Positions 4,624-13,246 of a DNA stretch of 27,754 bases are shown here, piece by piece (within the stretch, counting starts at the first letter, position 1; each line of letters begins with the position of its first letter). The position numbers and the translations under genes were made by a program. The DNA is taken from positions 1 to 27,754 of the forward strand of contig CAJMMS010000026.1 in assembly GCA_905214675.1 (NCBI GenBank), written 5' to 3'. A model generated the notes under the pieces. That model saw nothing but the letters and a program-made list of their open reading frames with translations. It was not told the DNA's origin and ran no database searches. This DNA comes from an uncultured bacterium (GTDB lineage: Bacteria; Bacillota; Clostridia; Lachnospirales; Lachnospiraceae).

Positions 4624-6690
4624 TTATTTCTTCTTATTACGTCGTACATTCAGTACAATCATCCAGATCACAACCCCAAGAGAAACTACCAGTACCACAC
4701 CAAGCAGGAGGATCGGAGAGTTATCTCCGGTTGCCGCTGCTGTTTTCACTGTGGAAGTGGAGGTGCTTTTGCTTCCGGTGCTGTTTGTGACAGTCTTTCC
4801 GGTAATTTTAAGTTGTGCTGTCTGTACATCTGCTTCGCCCTTTTTCACCCATTTTCCGTTTTTGTATAACTGACGTTCATAGGTAACGTTCAGATTATAC
4901 GTACCGGCTGTCGTGAACTGGATCGTTTTTCCATAAGAATTGTCACTGCTTAAATCGCCTTTTCCGGTTCCGCAGGTCCAGGATACCGGTTTATAACGTA
5001 CATCGCCTTCAATCGGCTCTTTATTATCCATCCGGTCTCCGACTGCCTTAAAGGTAATATTCGTACCTGTCGTATAGCTGCCGGTACTGTTCAGACCTTT
5101 GATCTTATTATTGTCAGCATCCGCAATCCAGTTTTTCTTTGGCAGTGTCTTTGTTTCTTCTTTTCCGCACACTTTACAGAGACGCTCTTTTTTTCCTTTT
5201 TTTGCATGTGTGGCTTTTGTCACCACTTTCCATTTACTCCAGCTATGCGCTGCCAGTTCTCCCTGTGTGATCTTACATCTTGTACAGGTGCTCTTCACCG
5301 CGCAGGTTGCTTTTGTCCAGTCATGGCCAAGTGCTCCTGCCCCGGTGATACCGCAGCGTTTGCAGACTGCCGCTTCTGTGCAGGTCGCTTCTTTCCAGTC
5401 ATGACCAAGTGCCCCTGCTCCTGTCACGCCACAGTTCTTGCAGACTGCTGCTTCGGTACAGGTTGCTTCTTTCCAGTCATGTTTGCAGATGGAAGCTGTC
5501 ACTTTGTATTCTTTTGTCTCATCTGTACCATCTGCTGCTTTTTTCGTCAGTGTGTAAACCACTGGTTTCTCTGCCGATGCGGAAAAATCCGTTTCTGTTC
5601 CACTTGCCGGAGTCACGGTAACTCCATCCGGAACGGCAAATTTGGGAGCCAGCTTTTTCAAATCTGCATCGCTTTTCTGCATCAGGATCGTGATCGTGCC
5701 TTTCTGCTCATCCACCGTTACTTTGGCATCGCTGACTTCAAACGTTGCAAATTTCAGTTGCTTATCCTCTGTTTCCGACGGTTTTGTCTCGGATTCACCT
5801 TCCGATGGTTTTGTCGTACCCGATTCTTCCTGTCCGGAAGTACCTGCACCTGTTGTCGCATCTTTCGTCTTTCCATCTGCTTTCTCAGGCTCTTTCTTCT
5901 GTGTTTCCGTCTGTTTCTCGGATGCTTTTGTTTCCTGTTTTTTCTCAGGCTCTTTCTTCTGTGTTTCTGTCTGTTTTTCGGATGCTTTTGTTTCCTGTTT
6001 TTTCTCAGGCTCTTTCTTCTGTGTCTCCGTCTGTTTTTCGGATGCTTTTGTCTCCTGCTTCTTTTCAGGCTCTTTCTTCTGTGTCTCCGTCTGTTTTTCG
6101 GATGTTTTTGTTTCCTGCTTCTTCTCCGGCTCTTTCTTCTGTGTCTCCGTCTGTTTTTCGGATGCTTTTGTTTCCTGTTTTTTCTCTGGTTCTTTCTTCT
6201 GCGTTTCCGTCTGTTTTTCGGATGCTTTTGTTTCCTGCTTCTTTTCCGGCTCTTTGATTTCAATGGTGATCTTTGGAAGCGTCACATCCTTTGCCAGTTT
6301 ATATTCTTCCGGCAATTCCGCCGTAAACGTATATTTGCCGGCAGCGGAATCTTCTTTGTAGTCACTTTTCCAGGTCACATCTTTGATCTTGATGTCCTCT
6401 GCCTTTTTCTCATCGTCTTTTTTATATCCTCTGGCTTTTAATTCCTTCGGCAGCTTCATATCTTTTTTCTTTGTTCCTTTTGTAAAGGAAGTCTTTTCCA
6501 GCTTCGGGGCGGAAATACTGATCACGCTGATCTTTTCTTTCTTTGTCTCTTTGCTGTCTGTTTTTGCTGCCTCAGAGGATGCCTCCGTCTCGGTCTGTGC
6601 TGCCTGTACCGGGTAAACATTCCCCGGCGTCATTGTTGTAAGCAGTGCTGCTGCCAGCATCACTGCCAGTATGTTTTTCCTTCTCTTCAT
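4624..6690 (-). CDS. Repeat-rich secreted surface protein with C-terminal wall/membrane anchor
   Basis: A 688-residue export-targeted protein. It has a signal peptide (KRRKN, hydrophobic core about 7-22, likely cleavage after VQAA near residue 31). A domain at 50-140 resembles bacterial Ig-like or Rib-type folds. Then come six 20-residue Lys/Glu/Gln repeats (146-265), a Ser/Thr/Glu-rich stretch, and a second beta-type domain (about 310-400). Three HDWKEATCTEAAVC-type units follow, each with CxxC and His, probably zinc-ribbon-like. A further beta domain precedes the C-terminus. The end has TGDNSP, a hydrophobic helix and RRNKKK, resembling a sortase-type sorting signal although LPxTG is not exact. 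The start is ATG at 6690 with GGAGG 8 bases upstream. It is 42 bases downstream of truA, perhaps in the same transcript, and ends at the terminator 4574-4620. Binding target unknown. Confidence 0.85.
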   Translation of the reverse strand: MKRRKNILAVMLAAALLTTMTPGNVYPVQAAQTETEASSEAAKTDSKETKKEKISVISISAPKLEKTSFTKGTKKKDMKLPKELKARGYKKDDEKKAEDIKIKDVTWKSDYKEDSAAGKYTFTAELPEEYKLAKDVTLPKITIEIKEPEKKQETKASEKQTETQKKEPEKKQETKASEKQTETQKKEPEKKQETKTSEKQTETQKKEPEKKQETKASEKQTETQKKEPEKKQETKASEKQTETQKKEPEKKQETKASEKQTETQKKEPEKADGKTKDATTGAGTSGQEESGTTKPSEGESETKPSETEDKQLKFATFEVSDAKVTVDEQKGTITILMQKSDADLKKLAPKFAVPDGVTVTPASGTETDFSASAEKPVVYTLTKKAADGTDETKEYKVTASICKHDWKEATCTEAAVCKNCGVTGAGALGHDWKEATCTEAAVCKRCGITGAGALGHDWTKATCAVKSTCTRCKITQGELAAHSWSKWKVVTKATHAKKGKKERLCKVCGKEETKTLPKKNWIADADNNKIKGLNSTGSYTTGTNITFKAVGDRMDNKEPIEGDVRYKPVSWTCGTGKGDLSSDNSYGKTIQFTTAGTYNLNVTYERQLYKNGKWVKKGEADVQTAQLKITGKTVTNSTGSKSTSTSTVKTAAATGDNSPILLLGVVLVVSLGVVIWMIVLNVRRNKKK
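5896..6255 (-). repeat. Six tandem 60-bp repeats within the surface-protein gene
   Basis: Six in-frame units of exactly 60 bases encode KEPEKKQETKASEKQTETQK; the third unit has Thr for Ala, and a partial seventh unit (KEPEK) follows. Copies differ by scattered silent changes, so they are not all recent. Such tracts often change copy number by recombination or slippage and make extended, charged stalks in wall proteins. Confidence 0.95.
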
Positions 6691-6732
6691 ATTGTCCACC
6701 TCCAGATCTTCTATCCGAAATTTCCGAATCCC

Positions 6733-7476
6733 TTATTCCTTATTATACGCGATCTCTACAAGCGTCAGTCCCTCCGGCCTTGCTGTCTCCCCTGCAAGTG
6801 TCCGATCCTTTGCTTCCAGGATCTCTTTAATCTGACATGGCTCGATAAAACCGCCTCCTACGCGGATCAGTGTACCACTTATGATACGAACCATATTATA
6901 AAGAAATCCATTGCCTCTGACACGTATGGTGATCATATCCTGTTCTTTTTTTACCTCCAGAGAATAGATCGTCCGTACGGTATTGGTCACTTCCGGTTTT
7001 TCTGTACAGAAACTTTTAAAATCATGTTCTCCTACCAGATACAACGATGCCTCCTGCATTTTCACTACATCCAACGGATAATAATAAAAAAAAGAATTTA
7101 ATCTTCTGGTCGGATCTGGAAATTTCCGGTTCAGAATCCGGTATTCATACGTTTTTATAGTTTTCTGGAAACGCGGATGGAAATCCGGTGCTACTTCACA
7201 GGAATCCTGGATGCGGATATCCTGCGGCAGCCTGGTATTTAAAGCATAGGAAATCTTATCTGCAGGCATGCGCGCACTGGTATCAAAAACAGCCACATTT
7301 CCCAGTGCATGCACTCCTGCATCAGTACGGCTGGCACCAATGACTTTGATGTCTTCTTTCAGCAGTTCTGAGAGATGATGATCCAGCACCTCTTCAATCG
7401 TTACAGCATTTGGCTGCATCTGCCAGCCATGATAATTGGTTCCATCGTAAGCTACGATCAGTTTTACACGTTTCAT
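6733..7476 (-). CDS. truA: tRNA pseudouridine(38-40) synthase TruA
   Basis: A 247-residue enzyme that converts uridines 38-40 of the tRNA anticodon arm to pseudouridine. Family landmarks are AYDGTNYHGWQ near the N-terminus, the catalytic Asp in GASRTDAGVHA, YEYRIL, and HDFKSFC followed by VRGNGFLYNMVRII. Length matches the family. The start is ATG at 7476 with GGAGGG 9 bases upstream; a TTG codon immediately before it is less likely. It follows ecfT, as in many Firmicutes (ecfA1-ecfA2-ecfT-truA), but here a terminator and a hairpin-rich gap separate them. The rplM-rpsI genes that often follow truA are replaced by a surface-protein gene. Confidence 0.96.
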   Translation of the reverse strand: MKRVKLIVAYDGTNYHGWQMQPNAVTIEEVLDHHLSELLKEDIKVIGASRTDAGVHALGNVAVFDTSARMPADKISYALNTRLPQDIRIQDSCEVAPDFHPRFQKTIKTYEYRILNRKFPDPTRRLNSFFYYYPLDVVKMQEASLYLVGEHDFKSFCTEKPEVTNTVRTIYSLEVKKEQDMITIRVRGNGFLYNMVRIISGTLIRVGGGFIEPCQIKEILEAKDRTLAGETARPEGLTLVEIAYNKE

Positions 7477-7497
7477 CAAACATTTCCCTCCATGGTC

Positions 7498-7641
7498 AAG
7501 CGGATATTCGCAATCCGCTTTGCTACTTGCTCATAACCAAATAACTGCTCCGCAGTTTATCAGAAGGAGCTTGCACTCCTCCTGATACAAGCAAGTCCCT
7601 ACCCACTGCTTATTGTTTTTCGCAATTGAAGCAGGGGACTT
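7498..7641. repeat. Second hairpin-rich intergenic block
   Basis: Between truA and the ecfT terminator there are several nested inverted repeats. They are AAGCGGA/TCCGCTT (7498-7520), AACTGC-TCC-GCAGTT (7543-7557), an 11-base stem with one mismatch from ATCAGAAGGAG and CTCCTCCTGAT (7559-7586), and AAGTCCC/GGGACTT (7593-7641). An outer pairing of ACCAAAT (from 7536) with ATTTGGT (to 7653) would enclose most of them. The style, with short perfect stems and triloops nested inside longer stems, resembles the block at 3785-4068. It would be part of the truA leader if transcribed. Function unknown. Confidence 0.45.
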
Positions 7642-7657
7642 ACTTGATTTGGTTAAG

Positions 7658-7697
7658 CAAAAAGCTCTGATTTATGGAATTTCCACAAAGCAGAGCT
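7658..7697 (-). terminator. Terminator of the ecfA1-ecfA2-ecfT operon
   Basis: On the minus strand, AGCTCTG and CAGAGCT (7691-7697 and 7663-7669) begin a 15-base stem with two mismatches around a short loop, followed by TTTTT. It lies 13 bases after the ecfT stop codon. Confidence 0.85.
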
Positions 7698-7710
7698 GCC
7701 TTTCCTTTTA

Positions 7711-8517
7711 TCAAAACGGCACGATCTTTCCGACTGCCACAATACAGATCAGATAGATGACCAGTACCAGATAGGTTATATGATCTCTCTTTTTGTAAAT
7801 AAGCGGTTTCATCTTGGTACGGCCGTCCCCGCCGCGGTAACCTCTCGCTTCCATTGCCATTGCAAGATCATTCGCCCTGCGAAAAGCAGAAATAAACAGC
7901 GGCACCAGAAGCGGCACCAGACTTTTCGCCTTTTTGATCAGACCGCCGCTTTCAAAGTCTGCACATCTTGCCATCTGTGCTTTCATGATCTTGTCTGTTT
8001 CATCCAGCAGGATCGGGATAAAGCGAAGTGCGATCGACATCATCATAGATACCTCATGCACCGGAACTTTTATTTTTTTCAGAGGGGAGAGTGCCTTCTC
8101 CAGTCCGTCCGTCAGATTGTTCGGTGTTGTTGTCAGTGTCAGCACTGAAGATCCAAGGATCAGATAAGTCAGGCGGACTGCCATAAAAGCTGCCTGACGG
8201 ATGCCTTCCCAGGTTACTTTCAGTTTCCAGATCGCAAATGCAGTCGTTCCCGGTGTCAGGAACAGATTAAAGACAACCGTGATCATCATCAGAACAAAAA
8301 TCCCTTTCAGACCTTTGACCATAAAAGAAAACGGTACTTTTGAAATCCCGATCACACACGCAAGAAACAGCGTTGCCACCACATAAACACTGATCTTCTG
8401 AAACAGGAACAGCGAAATGATAAACACAAGCGTTCCAAATAACTTCACACGCGGATCCATTTTGTGTACCACCGAATCCGACGGATAATACTGTCCTAAT
8501 GTAATATCTCTTAACAT
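7711..8517 (-). CDS. ecfT: ECF transporter transmembrane component EcfT
   Basis: A 268-residue integral membrane protein that couples the two ATPases to a substrate-binding S component in ECF importers of vitamins and metals. It starts with a typical EcfT N-terminus (MDPRVKLFGTL, about residues 20-30). Hydrophobic helices span about 28-60, 68-88, 105-127 and 245-266. The C-terminal cytoplasmic part has the two coupling motifs around MARCADF (about 183-189) and AMEARGYRGG (about 221-230). It overlaps the ecfA2 gene by 7 bases, so translation is probably coupled. No S-component gene is nearby, which fits a shared group II module serving several unlinked S proteins (known for the family). Confidence 0.95.
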   Translation of the reverse strand: MLRDITLGQYYPSDSVVHKMDPRVKLFGTLVFIISLFLFQKISVYVVATLFLACVIGISKVPFSFMVKGLKGIFVLMMITVVFNLFLTPGTTAFAIWKLKVTWEGIRQAAFMAVRLTYLILGSSVLTLTTTPNNLTDGLEKALSPLKKIKVPVHEVSMMMSIALRFIPILLDETDKIMKAQMARCADFESGGLIKKAKSLVPLLVPLFISAFRRANDLAMAMEARGYRGGDGRTKMKPLIYKKRDHITYLVLVIYLICIVAVGKIVPF

Positions 8518-9374
8518 AGCTTTTTCCTTTTCTCGATTGCCTGCAGTATCGCTTCTTTTGCCTCTTCCACCGTCGTGACGGCCGTATCAATATCCCAGCC
8601 TTTTTCTTCCAGTGCTTTTACCACGTAAGTCACCTGCGGTGCAGCAAGTCCCATCGCTTCCAGTTCCTTATAATGCCGGAACACTTTTTTCGGAGTATCA
8701 TCAAAAACAGCCTTTCCGTCGTTGATCACGATAATGCGATCCACATACTTTGCCACATCTTCCATGCTGTGGGATACCAGAATTACAGTAATGCCACGTT
8801 CTTTCTGAAGATATGCCACCTGATCGAGGATCTCATCCCTGCCCTTTGGATCCAGTCCTGCGGTCGGCTCATCCAGGATCAGTACTTCCGGATGCATGGC
8901 AAGGATCCCGGCGATCGCCACACGCCGTTTCTGACCTCCGGACAGTTCAAACGGAGATTTTTTGTAATAACTCTCCTCCAGTCCCACCTGGGTAAGTGCC
9001 TGTTTTGCCCGCTCTTCTACTTCTTCTCTGGAAAGTCCGAGGTTCTTCGGTCCAAAGCAGACATCGGAAAATACATCTACTTCAAACAACTGATGCTCCG
9101 GATACTGAAAGACCAGTCCGACTTTGCTGCGCAGCATGCGCATATCATAGCCTTCCTGATAAATATTCTCTCCATTGTAATAGATATCACCGCCTGTTGC
9201 TTTCAGAAGTCCGTTTAAATGCTGGATCAGCGTCGATTTGCCGGAACCGGTATGACCGATAATGCCGATAAACTGTCCGTCCGGTATGTCCAGGCTGATC
9301 TCATCAAGTGCTTTTTTTTCGAACGCATCACCTTCGCTGTAAACATAGCTTACCTTTTCTAATTTCATTGACAT
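8511..9374 (-). CDS. ecfA2: ECF transporter ATPase EcfA2
   Basis: A 287-residue ABC ATPase, one of the two energising subunits of the ECF transporter. Visible motifs are Walker A GHTGSGKST, Q-loop VFQYPEHQ, signature LSGGQKRR, Walker B VLILDEPT and switch His in LVSHSM. It is called EcfA2 because it is second in the operon and has HTGSGKST, as in family members of that position. It overlaps ecfA1 by 10 bases and ecfT by 7. The ATG at 9374 is followed by another at 9368; GAGGAG lies well upstream, so coupling to ecfA1 translation is likely. Confidence 0.95.
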   Translation of the reverse strand: MSMKLEKVSYVYSEGDAFEKKALDEISLDIPDGQFIGIIGHTGSGKSTLIQHLNGLLKATGGDIYYNGENIYQEGYDMRMLRSKVGLVFQYPEHQLFEVDVFSDVCFGPKNLGLSREEVEERAKQALTQVGLEESYYKKSPFELSGGQKRRVAIAGILAMHPEVLILDEPTAGLDPKGRDEILDQVAYLQKERGITVILVSHSMEDVAKYVDRIIVINDGKAVFDDTPKKVFRHYKELEAMGLAAPQVTYVVKALEEKGWDIDTAVTTVEEAKEAILQAIEKRKKLC

Positions 9375-10210
9375 AATGCTTTTACCAACTCCTCTTTGCT
9401 AAGTACACAATCCGGCAGATCGACACCTGCTTTTTTCAGTTCATGTGCCAGAAGTGTTACCTGTGGCACATCCAGGCGGTACTGTTTCAGTGTATCTACC
9501 TGTGCAAAGATCTCTTCCGGTGTTCCCTGCATCACAACTTTTCCGTCATCCATGACAATGACTTTGTCAGCATAGATCACTTCTTCCATATAATGTGTGA
9601 TCAGAAGAACCGTAACCTTTTCTACCTGATTCAGCGCCCGTACCGTCCGGATGACTTCCTTTCTTCCGTTTGGATCAAGCATTGCCGTCGGTTCATCCAA
9701 CACGATACACTTTGGATGCATCGCTACCACTCCGGCGATCGCCACACGCTGTTTCTGCCCGCCGGAAAGCTTGTTTGGAGAATTTTTGCGGTATTCCCAC
9801 ATACCTACGCTCTTTAAACTCTCTTCCACCCGTTCCCAGATCTCCTCTGTCGGAATTCCCATGTTTTCCGGGCCAAATCCGACATCTTCTTCCACAACCG
9901 TTCCTATGATCTGATTATCCGGATTCTGAAAGACCATGCCCGCCGTTTTGCGCACATCCCAGATATTTCTCTCTTCTCTTACATCCATGCCATCTACGTA
10001 CAGCGTGCCGTCTGTCGGTGACAAAATGGCATTGATCTGTTTGGCGAGCGTGGATTTGCCGGAGCCATTATGCCCCAGGATTGCCACAAAGTCTCCCTTT
10101 TTCACATCCAGATCAACCCCGTCCACTGCACGGATCGTCTCTTCCACTTCGCCGTTTTCATCGTATTTTTTATATTCAAATGCAAGCTTTGCCGCCTCTA
10201 TGATTCCCAT
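9365..10210 (-). CDS. ecfA1: ECF transporter ATPase EcfA1
   Basis: A 281-residue ABC ATPase and first gene of the ecfA1-ecfA2-ecfT module. Motifs: Walker A GHNGSGKST, VFQNPDNQ Q-loop, signature LSGGQKQR, Walker B CIVLDEPT, and His in LLITHYM. It pairs with EcfA2 to hydrolyse ATP and tilt the S component through EcfT. The ATG at 10210 has GAGG 7 bases upstream. A promoter lies about 55-80 bases upstream, so the module is transcribed apart from the gltX operon. Confidence 0.95.
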   Translation of the reverse strand: MGIIEAAKLAFEYKKYDENGEVEETIRAVDGVDLDVKKGDFVAILGHNGSGKSTLAKQINAILSPTDGTLYVDGMDVREERNIWDVRKTAGMVFQNPDNQIIGTVVEEDVGFGPENMGIPTEEIWERVEESLKSVGMWEYRKNSPNKLSGGQKQRVAIAGVVAMHPKCIVLDEPTAMLDPNGRKEVIRTVRALNQVEKVTVLLITHYMEEVIYADKVIVMDDGKVVMQGTPEEIFAQVDTLKQYRLDVPQVTLLAHELKKAGVDLPDCVLSKEELVKALCQ

Positions 10211-10262
10211 TGTCTTACCTCTATGCTTTCAATTCTTTTCTTAACTGGCACACTTGCGTTCT

Positions 10263-10291
10263 ATTGTAAGTCATTTATTTTGTAATTACAA
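10263..10291 (-). promoter_or_regulatory. Promoter of the ecf operon with palindrome over the -35
   Basis: On the minus strand, TTGTAA (10286-10291) and TACAAT (10263-10268) are 17 bases apart. The -35 is half of the perfect 12-base palindrome TTGTAATTACAA (10280-10291), a possible operator. It begins only 7 bases before the stop of the gene upstream finishes being cleared (stop at 10298-10300). Confidence 0.5.
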
Positions 10292-10297
10292 GTGTTT

Positions 10298-11470
10298 TTA
10301 TCTTGCATACGGCAGTCCCGTAAGAAGCTGTGCAAAGAACTGCAGTCCACAAAACAGATGCCAGAGCAAAAGTACGAGGCATATCGTATTTTTCCAGCCG
10401 AAGCAGAACGCTTTTCCATCTTTGGAAGGCTTTGCAGCAACCTGATACAGTTTTGCCGCTGAAACTGCAAAGATCAGTGTCAGACAGAAGCTGTAACCCC
10501 AGGTCAGGTTTCCGTCATTCTGACATTCCCCGGTCTGATTTAAGAACAGAAACTCCAGGAAACCGCACAGCCAGATCATCCAGGAGGTTGCATAAATGCG
10601 GTCTTTTTTCAGTTCCCTCCAGTTAAAAAGCAGAACTGCAAGCGGAAATGCTGCCGACTGCAAAATGGAGCAGATTGGATGTGCATTACGAAGCCTTAAA
10701 ATATAGGCAACGGAAAATGCGATGGAACCGCCGTTTGTACCCTCCCCAAACAAACGGATGCTCTGAAAGATCAGAATACCAAGTGACGGGATCACAGCAA
10801 GTCCAAACCAGAAAACCGCCTTGAAATCTTTTCCCTTGCTTTTGAGCAGATCGCGCAGCAGCAAAATCCCCATCACCGGTGCAAAACACAACAGAAAGTT
10901 CGGTTTCATAAAATTGGCCAGGAAAAAGGCTGCTGCAAATGCAAGCCACTGCCTGCCTTTGAAGGTTTCTTTATAGCTTTCCTGGTGCCGGAAATACAGA
11001 AGCAGCACCAGCAGTCCAAATACCCGCATGCCAAGATATGTATCGTTGTGCCACATGCTTCCGCTCTGGAGCCCCATATTCCGGTACTTATGGATAAGCG
11101 GCAGATACAGCGGCATTTCCAGGTTCGCTGCAAATGCCAGGAGCTGCAAAGCCGGCGCATTTCCATCTGGAACAATCTGCTGCATGATCCGGAAACTCAA
11201 ATACACTGCTGCCAGTGTCAGCACCGTCAGAAGTACCGGAATCACCTTACTTCCAAATCCTGCCCGGCATATGTATTTATATAAGATTTCAAGTAAGCTG
11301 TAAGCTTCCCCGTTCATTCCGCTCTGAATATGTGCCGGCAGATCCGAATGATACTTTCCCTTTTCCGGCAGGCACATATGATAATACAGAAAACAGCACG
11401 CTGCCCCATACAGCAGGTACAGACAGCCTGCAAGGAGTCTCCCCTGTTTCTCTCTTTTTTCTCTTTCCAT
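10298..11470 (-). CDS. Polytopic membrane protein of unknown function, possibly GT-C-like
   Basis: A 390-residue protein with roughly nine or ten hydrophobic segments across its length. I do not recognise a named family. The first extracytoplasmic loop contains KYHSDLPAHI, and acidic residues at this place, together with the many helices, recall GT-C glycosyltransferases that use lipid-linked sugars; this is only a resemblance. Later aromatic and Trp-rich segments (for example SGSMWHNDTYLGMRVFG) fit such a fold. It is last in the tight gltX-helicase-MoxR-VWA unit, 9 bases after the VWA stop. The second ATG (11470) is better spaced from AAAGGA than the first (11473). No clear terminator follows before the ecf promoter. 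Confidence 0.7.
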   Translation of the reverse strand: MEREKREKQGRLLAGCLYLLYGAACCFLYYHMCLPEKGKYHSDLPAHIQSGMNGEAYSLLEILYKYICRAGFGSKVIPVLLTVLTLAAVYLSFRIMQQIVPDGNAPALQLLAFAANLEMPLYLPLIHKYRNMGLQSGSMWHNDTYLGMRVFGLLVLLLYFRHQESYKETFKGRQWLAFAAAFFLANFMKPNFLLCFAPVMGILLLRDLLKSKGKDFKAVFWFGLAVIPSLGILIFQSIRLFGEGTNGGSIAFSVAYILRLRNAHPICSILQSAAFPLAVLLFNWRELKKDRIYATSWMIWLCGFLEFLFLNQTGECQNDGNLTWGYSFCLTLIFAVSAAKLYQVAAKPSKDGKAFCFGWKNTICLVLLLWHLFCGLQFFAQLLTGLPYAR

Positions 11471-11479
11471 CATGTTCCT

Positions 11480-13246
11480 TTAATCCTCCAGTTGTTTTTT
11501 CAGATAACGTCCCACAACATTGGAAAAATTTTCAATGCTGCGGATATACGCAAAATCTTTGCCGAAAATCCGGCGTTCTGCCAGAAGATCCTGTTCCTCC
11601 CCGGTAAAAACACCCAGCACCGATACACCGGCATTTCGCAGATGGCGCACCTCCATCGCCGTATCTTTTGTCCCGTAATCACCAAAATATGCTCTGGGGT
11701 TGCGGCTGTTCGGACGGTTGACTACGATATCATTTGGTCTGCCGTCGCTGAGTACGATCAGAATTTTATTTTCTTCTTCCCTTTGCAGAAGTCCCGCTGC
11801 CGCCGCACGCACGGCCAGACCGTCCCGGTTGTTTGAGGAACCGTAAAATTCAAAAATTCTCCGGTTTGCCTCAGCACCCTCTTCATATTCGCGAAATCTT
11901 CGCATAACCGTGTAATCCCAGAAGGTACAGAAACTCATCACACGATGCGGAATGTGGATATTCGTCAGTGCTTCACTTATGATATATGCCTGCAGGGCAA
12001 TCTGGCTCTGCCTGCTCCTCTGGGAACCGCTTCCGTCGATCAGAACTTCCACCACAAAATCCGTATTATATCTTTTCGTCTCTCTCAAAAACAGTTTCCG
12101 GTTCTGTGTCCTTCCAATGTTCCAGAGACGGTCTGGAAGGATACGCCCGTACTCTGCGACAAAACTCTCCCGTTCATTTCGTGCCATCAGCGCGCGGTGC
12201 AGAACATCTGTGAGAATCTGGATATTCTGTTTTGCCACCCTTGCATTCTGCTGATAAAAACGAAGATTGACCTCTTTTGTCCTTCTCGCATACTCAGACT
12301 GTGCATTCACCCGGACCATACCGGCAAGGATTCCGTCCGTAAAATACAGGCTGCAGTCCGCATGCGCCCCGATGCAGTTCTTCCGGTTGACGCGCTCCAC
12401 CTCCAGCGGTGTCAGATACGTTCTTCCGTAATTCAGCTCGATATAGCTGTTCATCTTGGAAATGGCTTCATCATCCAGGCCAACAACCGTGGTCTTGCCT
12501 TTCTGATCTCTTTCTTTTTCCGATGGATCTTTCTCGGAAAACGTACTCATGGCATCTGCAAGCTGTCCCTGCATCCTGCGGTACGAATCTTCTGCCGCCT
12601 CCTCTGCCAGAAAATCATTCCAGTCAAATCCGGACAGTTCTTCCATACTGACTGCACGCACCCTCTGAAGATCACCGACTCTTTTTTCAAATGCCGGATC
12701 GACCATCTGATTATAGAGCCGGTCCGCCGTCCCGATCAGTGTTTCCGTATCTTTTGCCTGTTCCAGATTCTGGAGCTGCAAAAATTTTTCCCGTATATTT
12801 TTATCTGCTGCAAGCTTCCCTGTCAGTGCCTCGCTTAAATATGCCATTTTCAGCCTGCCGGTATAAGTGCCGGTCATTTTATCAAAATCATGGTCTAAGA
12901 TGGCTTCAAATGCCTTTCTGCGGATATCCGGAACACCGGGACGCTCTTTTTCAATCTTCTTATGGCATGCCGCTTCCACGCAGAGCTGCCCGATCTGCAC
13001 AAGCGGCTGCTCTTCTGCTCCCAGATATACCTTCTGCAGCAGATACAGTGCAAAGGCATCTTTGTCAAAAAAGCGGGAAAATGCGCCCTGCTTGATGGCA
13101 TCATAGATGGAAATATATTTTGATTTATAAAATGAGGCAATATCAGGTTTCGTATCCAGATCATAGTCCCCACTGACCGTCCACATCAGATTTCGGATAC
13201 GGTTTTCGATTTCAAAACTGCCATGCTCCATCTCTTCGTTTATCAA
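11480..13246 (-). CDS. VWA-domain protein, CobT/NorD-like MoxR partner
   Basis: A 588-residue protein with a helical N-terminal half (about 1-380) and a von Willebrand A domain at about 390-585. The metal-ion-dependent adhesion site is intact: DGSGSQ (DxSxS), then RDGLAVR, then VLSDGRPND. The closest known types are CobT (cobaltochelatase) and NorD (nitric oxide reductase activation), which act with a MoxR-type ATPase to insert metals or remodel a client. The gene directly upstream is such an ATPase and overlaps it by 4 bases (TTGA), so the two are almost surely partners. The TTG at 13246 is chosen because GGAGG lies 10 bases upstream; an ATG at 13231 is the alternative. The client is unknown, and no cobaltochelatase or nitric oxide reductase gene is visible. 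Confidence 0.85.
   Translation of the reverse strand: MINEEMEHGSFEIENRIRNLMWTVSGDYDLDTKPDIASFYKSKYISIYDAIKQGAFSRFFDKDAFALYLLQKVYLGAEEQPLVQIGQLCVEAACHKKIEKERPGVPDIRRKAFEAILDHDFDKMTGTYTGRLKMAYLSEALTGKLAADKNIREKFLQLQNLEQAKDTETLIGTADRLYNQMVDPAFEKRVGDLQRVRAVSMEELSGFDWNDFLAEEAAEDSYRRMQGQLADAMSTFSEKDPSEKERDQKGKTTVVGLDDEAISKMNSYIELNYGRTYLTPLEVERVNRKNCIGAHADCSLYFTDGILAGMVRVNAQSEYARRTKEVNLRFYQQNARVAKQNIQILTDVLHRALMARNERESFVAEYGRILPDRLWNIGRTQNRKLFLRETKRYNTDFVVEVLIDGSGSQRSRQSQIALQAYIISEALTNIHIPHRVMSFCTFWDYTVMRRFREYEEGAEANRRIFEFYGSSNNRDGLAVRAAAAGLLQREEENKILIVLSDGRPNDIVVNRPNSRNPRAYFGDYGTKDTAMEVRHLRNAGVSVLGVFTGEEQDLLAERRIFGKDFAYIRSIENFSNVVGRYLKKQLED

Noticed and set aside
5890..6255. Possible CRISPR array from regular 60-base spacing
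   Set aside because: The units are contiguous, in frame and coding, with no spacers between repeats.
5206..6441. Long plus-strand open frame across the surface-protein repeats
   Set aside because: It is antisense to the Lys/Glu repeats; its Phe/Cys/Leu-rich translation is the mirror of their codon bias. Other long frames here (5642-6361 +, 5754-6263 -) arise for the same reason.
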